Shown here one piece after another: positions 63,612 to 64,000 of a stretch of DNA of 64,000 nucleotides. The first letter of the stretch is position 1, and each line of letters starts with the position of its first letter. Under the pieces are notes generated by a model. The model was not told the origin of the DNA and did no database searches. It was given only the letters and a program-made list of their open reading frames with translations. The position numbers and the translations under genes are program-made. The stretch is from UBA4742 sp963734965. GTDB taxonomy: Bacteria; Actinomycetota; Acidimicrobiia; Acidimicrobiales; Acidimicrobilacustridaceae. The stretch is taken from contig CAVTJK010000003.1 of the NCBI GenBank assembly GCA_963734965.1, positions 2,046,001 through 2,110,000 of the forward strand, written 5' to 3'.

Positions 63612-63626
63612 CGAATACGTGTTCGA
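63611..63626 (+). promoter_or_regulatory. LexA (SOS) box overlapping promoter and start codon
   Basis: TCGAAT-ACGT-GTTCGA matches the mycobacterial LexA palindrome TCGAAC-N4-GTTCGA at 11 of 12 specified bases. It begins on the last base of the -10 and covers the GTG, so LexA binding would block transcription. Confidence 0.75.
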
Positions 63627-64000
63627 TCTGGTGGACCTCGAGGATCGGTGCCAGAAGGCGGCGCTGGAGGATCTGACCTTCGCGTCGGACGGCGAGTTGC
63701 TGTCGGGCGTGAAGGGCCTGGCTCGGGCTCGGGCCGGTCTGGATGCGGCCGAAGCTCATGTGTTGGCGGAGCTCGAGGGGCGGGGGTGTGTGACCGGGAG
63801 TTCGGGGTGGGCACGGCATCGTGGGTGGCGGCCGAGACCCGATGCGCCGCGGGTCCTGTGTCGGGCGCGGGTGCGGTTGGGGACCCGACTGCGCAAGCTG
63901 TGGGCGGTGGATCAGGCGCTGTGGCAGGGCCGGATCGGTGTCGAGCACGCCCGGGCGCTGGCCGACGCGGTGGCCAATCCTCGGGTCGGGGACCTGATCG
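63619..64000 (+). CDS. DUF222 (13E12 repeat family) protein, partial and frameshifted
   Basis: N-terminal ~127 codons; the gene runs off the right edge. It opens FDLVDLEDRCQKAALED, then GVKGLARARAGLDAAEAHVLAELEGRG, and later RVRLGTRLRKLWAVDQALWQGRIGVEHARALADAV, the DUF222 pattern. Between them (~63785-63835) the sense frame is the +1 frame (REFGVGTASWVAAET), so two compensating indels are likely. Such proteins usually end in an HNH endonuclease domain, not visible here, and 13E12 genes are known LexA targets in mycobacteria. Confidence 0.75.
   Translation, partial: MFDLVDLEDRCQKAALEDLTFASDGELLSGVKGLARARAGLDAAEAHVLAELEGRGCVTGSSGWARHRGWRPRPDAPRVLCRARVRLGTRLRKLWAVDQALWQGRIGVEHARALADAVANPRVGDLI

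Noticed and set aside
63619..64000. Mobile element at the right edge
   Set aside because: DUF222/13E12 genes are repeated in actinobacteria, but no terminal repeats, transposase or target duplication can be seen in the part available.

Overview
The window is a gene-dense, high-GC actinobacterial chromosome segment made almost entirely of core housekeeping genes. Actinobacterial markers are the mycobacterial-type integration host factor mIHF, a PgsA/acyltransferase/PimA phosphatidylinositol-mannoside cluster, a DUF222 (13E12-type) gene under a LexA box of the mycobacterial type, and a gene order resembling Mycobacterium tuberculosis. The class is inferred only: a deep lineage such as Acidimicrobiia fits, but there is no rRNA gene here to test it. 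No tRNA, rRNA, CRISPR array, insertion sequence or prophage was found, and no gene-free stretch exceeds about 260 bases.

Layout. 1-12.1 kb, all leftward: metK (cut by the window edge), coaBC, rpoZ, gmk, mihF, then the pyrimidine operon pyrR-pyrB-pyrC-carA-carB-pyrD-pyrF. The operon starts with a PyrR-binding loop followed by an intrinsic terminator. 12.2-28.8 kb, mostly leftward: nusB, efp, an Xaa-Pro peptidase, the shikimate genes aroQ-aroB-aroCK (a chorismate synthase/shikimate kinase fusion), a prepilin peptidase, a DUF4388 protein, aroE, mltG, ruvX, alaS, two small envelope proteins, rarA and hisS. 28.9-33.1 kb is the least conserved part: a DksA/TraR-type zinc finger, a Thr/Pro-repeat secreted peptide and two opposed beta-propeller lipoproteins. 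33.2-43.9 kb, leftward: relA, apt, secF-secD-yajC, tgt-queA, ruvB-ruvA-ruvC. 44-50.6 kb is mostly rightward: an ABC-2 exporter, an acyltransferase, a cysteine-rich protein and a class III nucleotidyl cyclase. 50.6-59.7 kb, leftward: yebC, pdxT, pdxS, a DUF3048 lipoprotein, htpX-lemA, pimA, adenosine deaminase, a PIM acyltransferase and pgsA. 59.9-64 kb, rightward: an EF-G-like GTPase, a small partner, a sulfotransferase and a truncated SOS-type DUF222 gene.

The genes supply UMP synthesis, chorismate synthesis, SAM/CoA, protein export, Holliday-junction resolution, translation and PIM lipids. Two blocks that are far apart in M. tuberculosis (pyrR to metK, and pgsA to efp-nusB) abut here at nusB/pyrR. 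Many leftward genes are joined by 4-base ATGA or GTGA overlaps. At least eleven genes appear to be leaderless, with a TANNNT hexamer placed 5-8 bases before the start codon.

Caution on quality: at least twenty-five apparent single-base frameshifts break otherwise well-conserved genes. The worst hit are ruvC-ruvA-ruvB and the EF-G-like gene. Most can be repaired by removing one base from a short G/C run, so sequencing or assembly error is the likeliest cause, and those genes are annotated over their full inferred span.
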